NCBI GenBank assembly: GCA_007922305.1
Contig: ML677351.1
Coordinates: 17,327,119 to 17,391,118 of the forward strand
Reading direction: 5' to 3'
DNA length: 64,000 bases
From: Dermatemys mawii
Lineage: Eukaryota > Chordata > Testudines > Dermatemydidae
The notes below the pieces were generated by a model. That model worked only from the letters and a program-made list of their open reading frames with translations. It was not told where the DNA came from and ran no database searches. Of the stretch, positions 47,990-60,386 are shown piece after piece. A program made the position numbers and the translations under genes. Position 1 is the first letter of the stretch; the number at the start of each line of letters is the position of its first letter.

Positions 47990-48470
47990 CAGGTTGAAAG
48001 TAACTTAGAGGACCAACCTGTACTCCAGAGTCCTGAACAGGGGACTGGGCCTCAACCAGAAGGGACAGGGCCTTTAAATCTGCAGGACCTTTAAAACTAG
48101 ATTTAAATGGCCCAGGACTCTGGTGTTGTAGCGGCAGCGGGGAGCCGCTGGCCCTTTAAATCACAGCCAGAGCCCAACTGCCGGAGCCCTGGGGTCGTGG
48201 TGACAGGGCTCTGGTGGCAATTTAAAGGACCCGGGGCAGTAGTGGTGGGCAGAGCCCTAGTCCCTTTAAATCGCCACCTAAGCCCCACCACCGCTACCCC
48301 AGGATTCTGGGGTAATGGCAGCAGCGCTCCAGCAGTGATTTAAAGGGACAGGAGCTCCCAGTTGCTGCTATTGCAGTGGAGCCCCAGGCCTTCTAATTGC
48401 TGCTGGAGCCCCAGGGTCCCAGCTGATGCTGCAACCCCAGGACTCCAGCAGCAGTGCTCTGGTGGTAATA
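47990..48470. mobile_element. hAT element, same family as 36108-37295
   Basis: Left end CAGGTTGAAAGTAACTTAGA resembles the complement of the right end at 37295. The body repeats the CCCTTTAAATCGCCACCTAA and CAATTTAAAGGACCCGGGG blocks of that element. The right terminus is lost or too degraded to identify. Open frames within it are repeat-derived. Confidence 0.65.
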
Positions 48471-48529
48471 CACTGCACAGCTGAGAGTGGGGCATCCTTG
48501 AGTTAGGCAAGGTACAAACATTCACTCAG

Positions 48530-48715
48530 AGACATTCTTCCTTGCCCTTACAAGCTTGCAATCTAGACAGCCAAGATAAGCAAACAGTGACAGAGGAACG
48601 GGAGGCACATAGGGAAATTTGCCCAAGGTCACACAGCCAGTCAGTAGCAGAGATAAGAATAAAACCTATATTCTCCTCAGTCCCAATGCACTGTCCAAGC
48701 CACCGCCTCTCCAAG
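48530..48715 (-). repeat. MIR-like SINE
   Basis: CCCTTACAAGCTTGCAATCT, GCCCAAGGTCACACAGCCAG, then CAGTAGCAGAGATAAGAATA: the reversed core of a MIR-type SINE. Confidence 0.65.
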
Positions 48716-48857
48716 CAACTATCATCATCTAAGAATTCTAGGTGAGGGATGGGGTTGCATGAGGACAGGCTGTGGAACTCTGGCTTTGGTGGCTTTAACT
48801 TGCCTGGGCTCTGTAAGCTAAGTGCTTCACTTTAGAACTAGCCTGTCAAAATCCCAT

Positions 48858-48867
48858 NNNNNNNNNN
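48858..48867. other. Assembly gap (10 N)
   Basis: Ten undetermined bases before a GGGGGG run and an AG-rich tract (48868-49015). The true gap length is unknown; a 10-N run is a common placeholder. Confidence 0.98.
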
Positions 48868-49592
48868 GGGGGGAACAGGCGCAGGAGGGAAGAGGCAGTA
48901 GGGAAGGAAGAGTGTGGAATGAGGAGGAGATGGAGCGGTGGGAAAGGGGCATGGGATGGAAAAAAAAGAAATGGGGGAAACGGAGGCAGGGGGAAGCTGA
49001 AAGGCAGTGGCAGCTGGAGCCCAGCATGCAGCACCTCCTTGGCAGAAGCTGGGGCTCCCCTGTAAGTAGGCCCATCAAACCCTCACTCTCTGCCAGCTGG
49101 AGAAGCCAGGGAAACACTGCATTCCCCAGTTCTCTGAATCTTTGGGAGGGAATCACAGGCACTTGGTGTTCCTGTTTAAATAAAAACAATGAGCCTACTT
49201 CATCCCAGCTATAAAGCCATCATCTTGGGCTGGGTAAGGCCCAGCGTGTCCAGGATAAGCCATGGAATGGATGCAGTAGATTTTGTCTGAGAAGTAAAAT
49301 TTAAAAACAACAAAGAGAACCTTTAAAATGAAACTAAATAAAAGTCCTGTAGAAACTCACCAGTCTGTACTTTGCTAAATCACTCACGTTAGAATTTGAG
49401 CCAAAAAAAAAAAAAAAAGTGGATTTCCTCATCTCTCAAAGATTTAAATAGCAGATACTGCAGTGAGGTCTTGTATTCCATTATTTCTGAAAAATATAGG
49501 ACAGTACATTGGCTGATTATGAGGCATTATAAATAATCTATGATTCTGCGAACACTGACAAAAAAAGGACAATATATTTTGTGATGCAGAAG
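48868..49592. other. Purine-rich tract then unrecognised sequence
   Basis: Bases 48868-49015 are strongly AG-rich (GGAGGAGATGG, GGGAAAGGGG). The mirror translations are low-complexity and are not genes. A 16-17 base A run lies near 49404-49419. Confidence 0.6.
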
Positions 49593-50163
49593 TGTGAGGC
49601 TTTCATGAGGTGCCTAGGACTGTGAGTCACCTTAACTCCTGTTCCTGTCTCCAGCAGAGGAAGACCTGCTTATGCTTAACTGGGTGTCAGTTCCCTGACA
49701 CCTCCACTCTTTTAGCCACCCAAACAATCTCTTCAGAGCTATGCCAACTTTTCAGGGTGACAGTAGGCACACGCCCCTCCTTGAGTCCCTTTGAAGAGTT
49801 CCCCTGTAATGTTCAGCCCCTTATCCATCAAACACTCACTGTTGTACCAGGTTTGCTGTCTCCAAGGGAACAGTACAAACCAGCCTCAATGATTCAACCC
49901 AGGATAAATTCTTGTATAATACCACAGAACTGAGTTATGTTTATAGTGAAAACAATCATACATTTATTATCAAAGATTAAGATTTAAGAGATAGTGGGTA
50001 AGGATAATAGAAACAGAAAGATTACATAGAGAACAAAATCATAACATGCTTTCTAAAGATTAAAGGCTAACCTGTCTAAGTAAGTACCTCACCCAAAGGT
50101 CCTTTATAGTACTTCCACCCACAGTAGGAATCCTGTTTTCTTCAATGTCATCAATTACAATAG

Positions 50164-50576
50164 TGGCAAAGAGTCCTGTGGCACCTTGAAGACTAACTAA
50201 AGTTTTAGAGCATAAGCTTTCATGGGCTAATACCCACTTTGTCGGATGTGGCTCGACCATCCCCCTCGCTCCCCTGGTGGGGAGCGAGGGGGATGGTAGA
50301 GCCAGCCCAGGCTGGGAACAGAATGGAACAGGAGCAGGCACAGAGGGAGCCTGGCCTCTTCACCCAGCACCTCTCCTATTCCCCCATACAGTGCACCTAT
50401 CCCCATAGATATCCCTGCTGATACAATCCCCATTGGAGTGCATCCAGCAAAGTGTGTATTAGTCCACTTAGCCCACGAAACCTTATGCTCTAAAACTTTA
50501 TTTAGTCTTTAAGGTGCCACAGGACTCTGTCACTTCTGCAATTCCAGACTAACATGGCTACCTCTCTGATTCTTGA
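50164..50576. mobile_element. Palindromic (Penelope-like?) element with 15-bp TSD
   Basis: The left arm begins TGGCAAAGAGTCCTGTGGCA and lacks the outer CAGAGGGGTAGCC part. The right arm is inverted and complete: CTTTAAGGTGCCACAGGACT to CTAACATGGCTACCTCTCTG. Flanking repeats CATCAATTACAATAG (50149-50163) and CATCAAGTACAATAG (50577-50591) match 14 of 15. About 200 bases of unique sequence separate the arms. On the minus strand the left arm has CCGACAA, GTGGG/CCCAT, GAAA (50221-50218), then GC-TTAT-GC-TC. Confidence 0.65.
50256..50297. repeat. Perfect 19-bp hairpin
   Basis: ACCATCCCCCTCGCTCCCC (50256-50274) and its exact complement (50279-50297) surround TGGT. GGCTC/GAGCC extends the stem after one mismatch. 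Confidence 0.9.
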
Positions 50577-50987
50577 CATCAAGTACAATAGTGTCTGATT
50601 ACTTCCTCAGGTTCAGGCTAGAGGGGTGTCTTTATCTTCCTCTTATATTCCCAAAGTTCAGTGTCTGCCCTCATAGACAGGGCACGCCCCAGAGGTTCAC
50701 TCCCTTCCTGTTGACTCTTTGTATAAATAGGATTTCCATCATGTAAGCTTATGGAGCTTAATTCACATACTGATAGAGATACACATCTTTTCTCCTGTTT
50801 GGAAGAAACCTGTTTTTCAGTTTGGTTGGTGACAGACTTCAAAATATATTTTCAGAATGTATATGCAACTCTTTAAACATGGTGGAATAATTACGAGAAT
50901 CAGTATCACACAAGTACCTAGACAGAAGCCAAGATTTTTTAAAGGATATGTAAAGTTAGGGTCCTAAATATAGAATAGTATTTAAAG

Positions 50988-51055
50988 GCCAAATCCAAAG
51001 CCCACTGAAATCAATGGGAGTCCTTTCTTTGACTTCAGTGAGCTTTGAATCAAGC
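50988..51055. repeat. Amniote palindromic repeat
   Basis: CAAATCCAAAGCCCACTGAA on the left, TTCAGTGAGCTTTGAATCAA on the right. A classic short hairpin repeat. Confidence 0.65.
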
Positions 51056-51642
51056 TTTGCATGGTCTAATTTTGGGAAATCCAAAGCACACAAGTGCTCC
51101 CATTGACTTCAATGACACAGTAAGGGGCTAAAAATGGACTGAGAAGCCTGAACTTCAGCAGTTGATTTTTCAAGTCTTGGTCTGAATGTCTGATGCAAAG
51201 TATTCAAAATATAATTAATTTTAAATTATCTTACCAAATCTTAGCTCACAAATTGTTAACTCACATATCAACTCCTACATTAAAAGGTGACTCTTTTGAT
51301 GGACTTTTCTACCAATTCGAGTATCTCCCATTAACGTGTTCATGCTAATGAGATCTAAACAGCAGGAGGTGAACACCATTTCTTTATTAGACATACATGG
51401 TTGCCTTCATTTGATGTGACTTCTTCTGACATCTTTTTAGATTCCATTTGCAGCTCTTCTTATGTCAAAGTTTAATAGTGAACCTATTCTAGTTTCAGAA
51501 ATAAATTATCCATTCATCGCACTCCAACACAGTGGGCAGAAATTTCACACGCTTAAAAGCCTGTAAGCAGCTCCCCGTGGAAGTTAATTATCACACTTTA
51601 TAATTTTGTTTTTAGCAGCAGAGTACAGTAGAAAGCCCCACT

Positions 51643-51751
51643 GGGCCAGATTCTGAACTCAGCAACACCAGTGTAAATCCAGGTATTTCCAATGAAGTCA
51701 GTGGAGTTGCTTCAATTTTTTGCGAGGGATACTGATGTCAGAATCTGATCC
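51643..51751. repeat. Amniote palindromic repeat
   Basis: GGGCCAGATTCTGAACTCAG and CACCAGTGTAAATCC on the left, GATGTCAGAATCTGATCC on the right, around CCAATGAAGTCAGTGG. Confidence 0.65.
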
Positions 51752-54239
51752 GTTAACTTATACTCCGCAGGCTTTTTATGTGCTGTTGGCAAATGAGGCA
51801 CAGTTTTCAAAGTAATCGCTTTCCTACAGGTTCATACAAAACACCATTTTTCCATGCCCAGCTTGGTATGTTGGGATAGAGAAGGCTCTTGTACACCAAT
51901 GAGCCTCATTTTCTTCTCACTTACACCAGATCAGGAGCAAAGAGTTAAACAGGTGAATGAAAGAGGAGCCAGACCCAAAGATTCTACCTTTCAGCTTAAA
52001 CCACTAGTTAGTAGCAGACACATGCCAAAATCAATCATCATTATTATTACAAGGAAATAGAAGAGTTTGTCATATTGGTCCCAGGAAGTGCTAAAGGACC
52101 CTCCCCCAGACTTAGGGTGGGGGGATCCACAAGGTACAGGGACTTAAATAATTACGGGGGACAACCAAAAATGTAACTGGGGCAGGTGTGAAGGTCAAGG
52201 GTCAAACAAAGGGAACCTGAAGGGGACACCGCACAGAAAACCCCAGACAGTCCACACTGCTCCTCAAAGGTGTCAAGGAAGTCAGTGAATGCCACCCAGA
52301 ATCAGTAGTGGGTATGTATTTTACATTAGTCCCCATCTCTCTCCACCTGCCCATAGAACTGGCATTATGAGGAAGTACAGAATGCAGAGTTTAATACTCA
52401 CATCTTTTTTAAGCTACAAAGATTGGCATTCTCTTAAGCTATTGCAAATGCTGCTTTAGTGCAACACCTCATATACATTGCAAACCTATATGTCTGTCAT
52501 CAAGTACACCTCATTCTAATATGCTGGAGTTGGTTTTCAAGAGCAATTGAAATAAGTTGGCATCAAGAGCCCACTGCATTCTTTATGCTGCTATCAAAGT
52601 TTTAATTGGTTACCTATATAAAATCATTTAAATCTCTAGCAGGTTTCAGGGGAAAGGATTAATTCTATCTGGGACCTTACTTACAAGGTTTCCCTATATT
52701 TAGATACCAACCATTTAGCCAATTACTCTGATCAGCTTAAGCTCCAGGCAGCAGAGACCTACTGAAAATGTTAGTGAAATCTGAATGAGAACACATGGAG
52801 AGAAAAATCTTGAAAAAGTCAATCTTAAAGACTCAGAAACCACCAGGCAAATAAAAGGGGGCCATTTACCATTTTGTAAAGAATCCCATGCTTTTTAAGC
52901 CAATCTCCATTTTTGAATGCTTGGTGCTGGCAATATTCAGACTGCATGGCTGGCTAAGGGGACCACAGGGAAGGGAGTGGAAGGGACTGAAACACAGCCT
53001 TGGAAAGACAGGGTAAGGTTTGCAGGAGAAGGTGACTGCTATCTAGAAATTCTTAACTTTGCAAGAGTAGATCTGCATTCATTCCAATGAGGCTTAAGGA
53101 GCTCCACATGGCATGTGCCTTCCTCAGCTGCATGGGAGATGTATTCCCATGCAGGTTTGGAGATCTGCTCTGTGAGGACTCAGGAGCTTTCATGACCTAT
53201 ACCTCCTCTGGCAAGCAACTCCCTCCAGTTTAAGAGATGTGTAATCAATTAACACAGCTGCATCATACTACAAAACTCAGTGTAGCTCTGCTGTGTAAAC
53301 CGGGAGCCTTTTGCTACAGAGTATGAGTCTCACCTATAAGTCCCAAGAACAAAAGTTGGGAATCCCTGCATGTCATCAAAGACTGTTAGGTCATCTATCA
53401 GCAAGTGCCTGCTGTTGCTGTTGTTATTTAATTCCATTTCAGTTGTGCCTAGAGGCTACAAACAGGGCAACTTCTTGCCAACAGTTCTAATAGTTAATCA
53501 TTCCAAAAATAGAGGAAAGCAGTTGGTCCTGTCCTACTCACCCATGTAATTAGAAACCAGTGCATCAATTGGCAACTTGTGCCTAGATTTTCTCATCTGG
53601 TGTTTGGGGAGAAACCCATAAGTTTAAATTACCTGGGGGAAACAAGGAGAAGCAGTTTGTGAAATCAAATTAGCTTTGTGAATCCAGAATGTATTTTGCA
53701 AATTCCATAAGGTTTGTCCATCCCTCATTGAAAATAAGAGCCACCTTCAAAAGGAAGGGAAATTTCTAAATGCACTTAATAGATTTCACAGAGCACTGAA
53801 AGCAATCAACCAAATTTGGGTCAGATTACAAAACTGTAAAGAGATGCCAAACAGGACTCAATGTGTGAAGAATGTACTATCCACAGTGATATAGAGCTGG
53901 ATAGGATTTTGCTTCTACAGACCCTTGTGGAGAACTCTACGCTATATGATTTGCAGGTTGATTTAAACAAAAGTTGTTGCTGATGAAGTGCAGCTAATGC
54001 CACCTGACAGTGAAAGGATTCTTCTCCTTCATTGTTTGTATTGGAAAACAGCCTAGGAGCCCCAGTCATAGGCCAACACCCCATGGTGCAGTTGCTTTAC
54101 ACACCCCAAACAAAAGGAGGGCCTCTGCCCCAGAGAGCTGTCAGTCAGAGGCTCTGGGTGCACTACAGAGCTGACAGCAGGGCAGTTGTGTCACTGTGGT
54201 GCTGCTAATGCAGACACTCTAAACTACAGGAGAGAGCTC
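51752..54239. other. No gene; possible old repeat at 52075-52310
   Basis: The block GGGGACACCGCACAGAAAAC, CAGACAGTCCACACTGCTCC, GTCAAGGAAGTCAGTGAATG looks like part of a retroelement I could not place. Otherwise nothing. Confidence 0.35.
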
Positions 54240-54437
54240 TCCCATTGACTTCATTACTCCAACCCTCACCCCGAGCAACAGTAGCTAGATCAGTGGGGTA
54301 AACTGTCCTGTTGACAGAGCATTGTCCGTACTGGTGCTTAGGTCAGTGTAAATTATGTCACTCAGAGGGGTGGCTTATTACATCCCTGAGTGACATAACA
54401 TCTACTGACACAAACTGTAGTATGTACATGGCCTAGG
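54240..54437. repeat. MITE-like hairpin element
   Basis: An imperfect 23-bp stem at 54342-54409 has a perfect 11-bp core, TATGTCACTCA (54354-54364) and TGAGTGACATA (54387-54397). The right end, TAGTATGTACATGGCCTA, resembles the termini of the MITE at 5600. The left boundary is approximate. Confidence 0.5.
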
Positions 54438-54500
54438 TAAATTCGAGAAAGTAAATGAGATGGCATTAGAATAACAAGAAATGACCTTACAGAGGACTCA

Positions 54501-54577
54501 ATCCTACAAGGTACAGAGTACTCTCAATGCCATTGACTTCAATGGCATGGAAGAGAGTTTAACACCTTATAGGATGA
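54501..54577. repeat. Amniote palindromic repeat
   Basis: ATCCTACAAGGTACAGAGTA on the left and AACACCTTATAGGAT on the right around GCCATTGACTTCAATGGC, an 18-bp perfect palindrome. Confidence 0.65.
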
Positions 54578-56626
54578 AGGCAGACTGATCATTCCCAGTC
54601 CCTGTTCCATGGACTTCATTGACTTCACTTAATTTCCTGAACAATTCAAGGTGTCACTTTTAATCAGCAAGCATTTTGAGTCACAGCAATGTTACAGGTT
54701 GTTTCTCCTCCTCCCCAGCGGAAGAGCTTGACTCGACTATCCTTATATTGTTGGTGTTGGCTGAGGATTTTACTCTGTCTCTCCAAGATTTCTCACAGGA
54801 TGCTCTTACTCACAAGCCCTGGCCTCTGGCACACGTCTCCCCTTGTCCCAACACAGAGCGAGGGCTTCACATCAGCTTCTTCTGCAGGGATGAACTGAAG
54901 GAGGGAGAATTTTTTTTTTTTAAATAAAAAGAGGAGGGTGGGTTCTTTTAGAATTTTATCAACATTTTTGTCAGTGTTGATGAGTTATGCAGTTTGTTTT
55001 AACTGTATTGTAAGTACACCTAGTGATTTATGAGAGGCAATGTCATAAATCAATGAAATACATATAGGAAGGTAAATCAGGAAGCAAGCCACATCTCACT
55101 GTTATTATGGAATATTTTTTCACTCTTCTTTGTGTCTTTATCACATGTTAATAGGTCAAAGAGCTAGTACCAAACCTGAATTCACCTTGCTTTGGGTCAG
55201 ATCTGAACACATTTCCATGTTTTGATTTGGTCTTTCCCCTGAGATTCATATTTATTAATGACCCCGTAGCTATGAAATTCTTGGGTGAGGGAAAATACAG
55301 CAATAAATCAATATTTTCTGCAGTCATCTGCTGTGCAAATGTAATTGTGTATTTTTATTACAATAGTAGTCAAGCTTGGCTGGACTAATAACTTACTTTG
55401 TTTTTTATTAATACCTGGAACATAATATCCTTTTATTAACTTCAGCAGCCAAAGTGAGAGTCAAAATCCAAAGAAATCCAGCAATATAACTCTTCATAGT
55501 AAAACAAAGCATGTCATTTCTTTTAACAACCTAAAAAAAAAGACCATCAACTTCTATCAAGTTGGACAGAGCAATGTAGGTTCTGGATCTTTGTCTATTG
55601 GAAAGCTATAAATATTAACAATAAACAGCTAATCTCTGGCTCTTCTATAATCCTCTAATTGGTCCCATTTTGTACCAATCAATATGTTACAAGCCCCTAA
55701 TAGGAAGCCCTGCTAATCACTGAAAATGACCTGCACCACCAAAATACTACAGCCCTGAATATTCATGTGAGTGCAAAATGTTAATTCATGCAGTGCTCAT
55801 GTTACATTGCTCTAATTATCTACTAGAGGCATCTATTCAAGACATGCTGTCAATCCTGCAGATTGGGTTCAGCAGAGTGAAACCAAATTGAGTGCCTTTT
55901 CAGCTAATTGGAAAAAAGAACCTGCCTTGACATGCCTTTCAAATTGGTACCACCCCCCACCCCCCCCAAAAAAGGCAAGCTTGGCATGCTGCTGAACAAG
56001 CCCTCCTACTGCCTGTCCCCTCAAGAGGCCCCAAAGCCTATTTTCAGCCATGGCAGATGGAAGGAGAAGGAACACTGTAAACAGTGCTGACTTGTGTGTG
56101 TCATACAAGGGGACAGCTCTTCAGAAAAAAATTGCTCTCTTGCACTACTGAAAATTTGAATGAACGGTTTCCAAGTAACCTTTTGGAGTTGGTATTTGCA
56201 GATGTAACACAATGACTGATGTTACTGCTGTCACAGAAAAGCCCTCAATACATCAGAGCAGTATCATATACCAAGTCCTAGTAAAGGCTCCAAGCACTTC
56301 TGCAACTGGGTGGGAACGCAGATAAACAAGAGGAGAGAAAACTATGTTATTAGTCAAATAATAAAGGGAAGAGGCAAAACTATAATCTTAATCAACTGAA
56401 CAGAAGCAGGAATCCTGATAAGAATTGATATAGTCATGTCAGTTGCTGCCTCCTTTATCCTTTTCTTTCATTCTGTAGCCGGTAGATTTTCTTTTTTGCA
56501 GCTGTTAGGACAGCTCAGGTCATGGTCCCCCTGCTGGACACTCACCAAGTTGCTGTGTTTGGATCTCAACACTAGATGTGTTTTTAAGCTCCTTTTTGGT
56601 CAGGGTTGGCTCTAGGCCAGCAGTGC
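54578..56626. other. No feature recognised
   Basis: AT-rich. Simple C/A-rich tract at about 55950-55974. No gene. Confidence 0.5.
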
Positions 56627-57516
56627 TAGGGTTGCCAACTTTCTATTTGCAGAAAACTGAACACCCTTGTCCCACCCCTTCCCCAAAACCCCAACCCCCT
56701 GCTCACTCCATCCTTCCCACTCCACCATGCCCTCCGGTCACTCAATTTCCCCCACTTGCTCATTTTCACCAGCCAGGGGCTGGGGGTGGGAGTATGGCAG
56801 GAGGTGAGGCTCCAGCTGGGGGTGCAAGCTCTGGGATGAGGCTGAAGATGAGGGGTTTGGTGTGCAGGTGGGGGCTCTGGGATGGGGGTGGAACTGAGGA
56901 GTTCAGAATGTCAGAGGGGGCTCCAGACTGGGGCAGGGGTACAGGATGGGATGTGGGCTCTGGTGTGGGGTCAGGGATGAAGAGTTTGGGGTGCAGGAGG
57001 CAGCTCCAAGCTGAGGCAGGGGGTTGGGATACAGGAGGGAATGTGGGCTCCGGATGGTACTTACCTCAGGCAGCTCCCCGAAGCAGATGGCATATCTAGG
57101 GTGACCAGACAGCAAATGTGAAAAATTGAGACAGGGAGTGGGGGGTAATAGGAGCCTATATAAGAAAAAGACCCCAAAATCGGGACTGTGCTTATAAAAT
57201 CAGCACATCTGGGCACTCTGTGCATATCCCACTGCAGGCGCCATCCTTGAAGCTCCCATTGGCTGCAGTTCCTGGTCAATATGAGCTGTGGAGCCGGCAC
57301 CTGGGGTGGGGGAAGTGTGTGGAGCCCTGTGGTTGCCCCCGTGCCTAGGAGCTGCCCAGAGGGACACGCCGCTCTCTTCTGGGCATGAAACCTGCCTTCC
57401 TCACTGCAGGTGGCTAACTGGACTTTTAGTGGCTTGGTCAGCAGTGCTGATCGAAGCTGCCAGGATCCCTTTACAACCAAGAGTTCTGGGCAAGAACAGG
57501 ATGCCTGGCAATCCTA
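56627..57516. mobile_element. DNA element (TAGGGTTGCCA ends) with minisatellite
   Basis: Left end TAGGGTTGCCAACTTTCTAT; right end GCCTGGCAATCCTA (complement TAGGATTGCCAGGC). From about 56770 to 57055 it carries degenerate GGGGTGCAGG-(A/T)GGGGCTC units of roughly 60 bp. The right part, GCAGTGCTGATCGAAGCTGC then CAGGATCCCTTTACAACC, matches a remembered turtle repeat. A smaller MITE (57097-57219) is nested. The 173- and 168-codon frames here are repeat-derived. Confidence 0.6.
57097..57219. mobile_element. MITE with TAGGGTGACCAGA ends
   Basis: Starts TAGGGTGACCAGACAGC and shares GTAATAGGAGCCTATATAAG and AAAAAGACCCCAAAATC with 62231-62354. The right end ACATCTGGGCACTCT is a worn version of TCTGGTCACCCTA. 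Confidence 0.7.
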
Positions 57517-59754
57517 AGCGATGCCCAAACTTCTCCTGTTTCATCCCCTTTACTGGTAATGGAATCTGGCCATGCCACCCTTTACTGCACTGTTGGCTCA
57601 CCAGAGAATCTTGGGCTGACAGCAGAGCTGGGGTGAAAGAGAAGCTGGGGCTAGAGGAGGAGCTGGACTGGAGACAGAGGGGGAATAATGGCAGAGCTGA
57701 GCTGGGGACAGGGCAGAACAGAGAGTGGAGTACAGCTGGGGCTGGAGTGGGGACAGTGTGGAGATGGGCTACGCTCCCACCCTGGCTCCCATGAGGGCTG
57801 GCCAAGGCCCTACCACACACCACCTTGAATGTTCCTCCTCACCCCCCTAGGGGGGCATGCCCCACAGTTTTGGGGATTACTGCTGTAAGCATTCTCGCTG
57901 GGCATAGACTCTGTCTGGCACCACTTCATGGAACTGCAACCCCATAGTCTGTCTGGCTCAGGCCTCAAGACTAGTTCTGAACACACCACCCTCCTGGATT
58001 CCCCAGTAGCTTAAGCATCCTCTTCCCAGAGCTCCAATTTCCTCACCACTCTTGCTCTTTTGTTGCAATTTGATCCAAGTCTTTGAGAGTCAAGGATCCT
58101 TCCTCTCCTTCTCCATGACCTTGCCTGCTGGTTTTGGTCTCATCTCTAAAGTAAGTGATGAGAAATCCTTCCTTTTATAGGCTTCGAGTCCCCTCTTCAG
58201 ACAGCCTCCTTGGTCAGCCACTCTGTTGCTTAGTCACCACCTACCTGGAGTCCAGATCTGAAAATCTGGTTTGCCCTTAGCATTAGCCAATGCTTTGTCC
58301 ATTTGAAGGTACACGCAACATGACCCTCCATTGTGATCCAGTTGCTAGGTGCAAGAATTTCTTCTAACACCTGTGTGTTTCAGCTCAATATGAAGGCTAC
58401 AGCACCAATGTGAAGGCGAACGACAGTCTTATAATTTAAATACCCAGAAAACAAAATGGAGTTTGTATTGATGTAAATAAATACAAGTTCTTAAAATCAA
58501 ACAGAATCATAAGTTGCACATAGGTCCCTCAAAGCATCTCATCAGCTTACACAGTCAAATACAGCATAAATATTTCTCCCTGAATTTTTTTTAAATCCTT
58601 GAGAATTTAAAAGGGATGAAAATAGGATTTTTTACAAGTGTAATATGTTTCTATCGAAATTACTCTGGACACCGATGGAATTTAATCAAAAAATATATCC
58701 TTCGGATAAGATTTTTCAGCCATCCTCAAGAAATTTTTATTAAATACAATAGGATGGTCCAAAAACAGACATTGCTTCTTAACAGGAAAGGCACAATGTC
58801 CATTAGTGGTTGCAGAATAGGTCACCTTTCTATGCTTTGAAGTGTTTTACCTGCACGTTTTATTACGCCACCAACAAATATGCTACATTTGTGCTACATC
58901 ATAAGACTGCCTGTCGCACAAATATTTAATTATCTCATTTTTAATACTGGATGACACAGCAAAGAGTAACTATAAATTATGGACTGATTAAAAACACATT
59001 AAAAGCTGTACTTTGGCTAAAGCTAAACTTAGATAGCAATCCCAACCAGTAATATTGATTGGCACCATGAGGCCAGCAAAAAGAATTGAGGAAGGAAAAA
59101 TAGTTAAAATATAGTTAGAAAAACTAGAGAAAAGACAGAAGAATACTAAATCTTATCCAGAGAGGTAAATCAAAGTCTCCTTAAATAGTCATGAAAAAAT
59201 ATAGAAATACAATACCTGAATTTAAAAAAGGTCATTTATAAGAGAATAACTGTAGCGTATTTGCAACCTCCCACAGTAGGAAAATTCATGAATAATATCA
59301 GGGGTATTTACATGATCCACTTTTCTCTTGCACAGTGTTTGCCTAATGTAATGAGATCTGGATTGCTTGAATAAAAGACAAATTTTAGAGTGTTATACCT
59401 GAATCTGACCATGCATGTTTTTTTAAAAAAGCAAACAAAGTATTTATGCATATAATACTTAATGTTAATATTGACAATCAACTGCATTAATTTTGCAGGC
59501 TAGTGGGACTGAATTAGCACTGCTCACAAAGGAACAGCATTACAGGCCACACACATTATAGGAATACCTTCTGTATAACTATTTTTTTGAGGTTTCTTTC
59601 TATTCAGATTAAGGCCTTGACAGTCTAATTTAATTGGAACAATTCTAATCTTATTTTGGGAGGCAAACAGTGCGGGAGAGCAGATTGTACTGATGGAAGA
59701 TGGACTGGCTTTATTCACTGAAACCCAAGTTAAAATTACCTTTGTCTCTCACTA
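57517..59754. other. No gene; possible LTR-like block at 57850-58430
   Basis: Around 58160-58270 the text TTTTATAGGCTTCGAGTCCC, TCAGACAGCCTCCTTGGTCA resembles repetitive turtle LTR sequence, but no ends could be fixed. The rest is AT-rich and unrecognised. Confidence 0.35.
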
Positions 59755-59785
59755 TATGTGTGTGTGTGTATATATATATATATAT
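59755..59785. repeat. Compound (TG)n(TA)n microsatellite
   Basis: ATGTGTGTGTGTGTA followed by TATATATATATATATAT. Confidence 0.9.
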
Positions 59786-60386
59786 CTCACCATTGTCTCA
59801 AGCCTGAAAAGCTAACTGAATTATATTTACAGATGCAAAAAGTAAATACTACTAGCTGGAAAACTTTTGTCTTTTTGTTATCTTTCAGCACTGTTTAAAT
59901 TATACGAAGCAGCTCTCCCTAGTGACAAAGTATAAAAGTCTGTTGTACTGTGAGAGTAAAACCAGAGTATTTTAACTAAAATCATGCCCATTTATGGCAC
60001 ATATGAGAGAGCTCTCTTCTTTGAAACTGAAAGTCAGGAGCTTGCAAATTGTGCAGATGTTGGATTTATTCCTCACTTCCCTCCCCAATTCATGCCCTAA
60101 AACCTTCATGGTTTTCAGAGTACTATTTGTGGCAGTCCATTTGTGTACTCACCTGTTTAGAAGTTTTATCAGTTTGTGGGGATTCAATGAATACCAATTT
60201 TCTATCTTCTGAAGAGGAGGCAGCACCTTACACTAATTGGCCTGCAGCAGATATAGCTTGCACCTGATTGAGCTTGAATCCCTAGGCATGCTGGGAACAC
60301 AGTACTAAACTGATTGTTACACCATGAGAAACAAGCACTTTGATTGTGTGAGTGAGAATTTTGGGAAACTGTCTCTCTCTCAAAGG
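59786..60386. other. No feature recognised
   Basis: AT-rich, short frames only. Confidence 0.5.

Larger units (their letters stand above)
49593..50834 (-). mobile_element. Solo LTR-like element interrupted by a palindromic element
   Basis: On the minus strand it begins TGTCACCAACCAAACTG and ends GAAAGCCTCACA, i.e. TG...CA. The 3' end is like that of the LTR at 3743-4488. AATAAATG on the minus strand (about 49960) is a possible polyadenylation signal. Removing the insert at 50164-50576 and its 15-bp duplication leaves about 0.8 kb, a plausible LTR length. No target duplication of the LTR itself is clear. Confidence 0.5.

Noticed and set aside
48822..49214. 130-codon frame across the N gap
   Set aside because: Contains undetermined residues and an AG-rich low-complexity stretch; the opposite strand is equally open.
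56578..57794. Frames of 139-173 codons on both strands
   Set aside because: Lie largely in a DNA element with minisatellite and a nested MITE; no domains and no consistent start.
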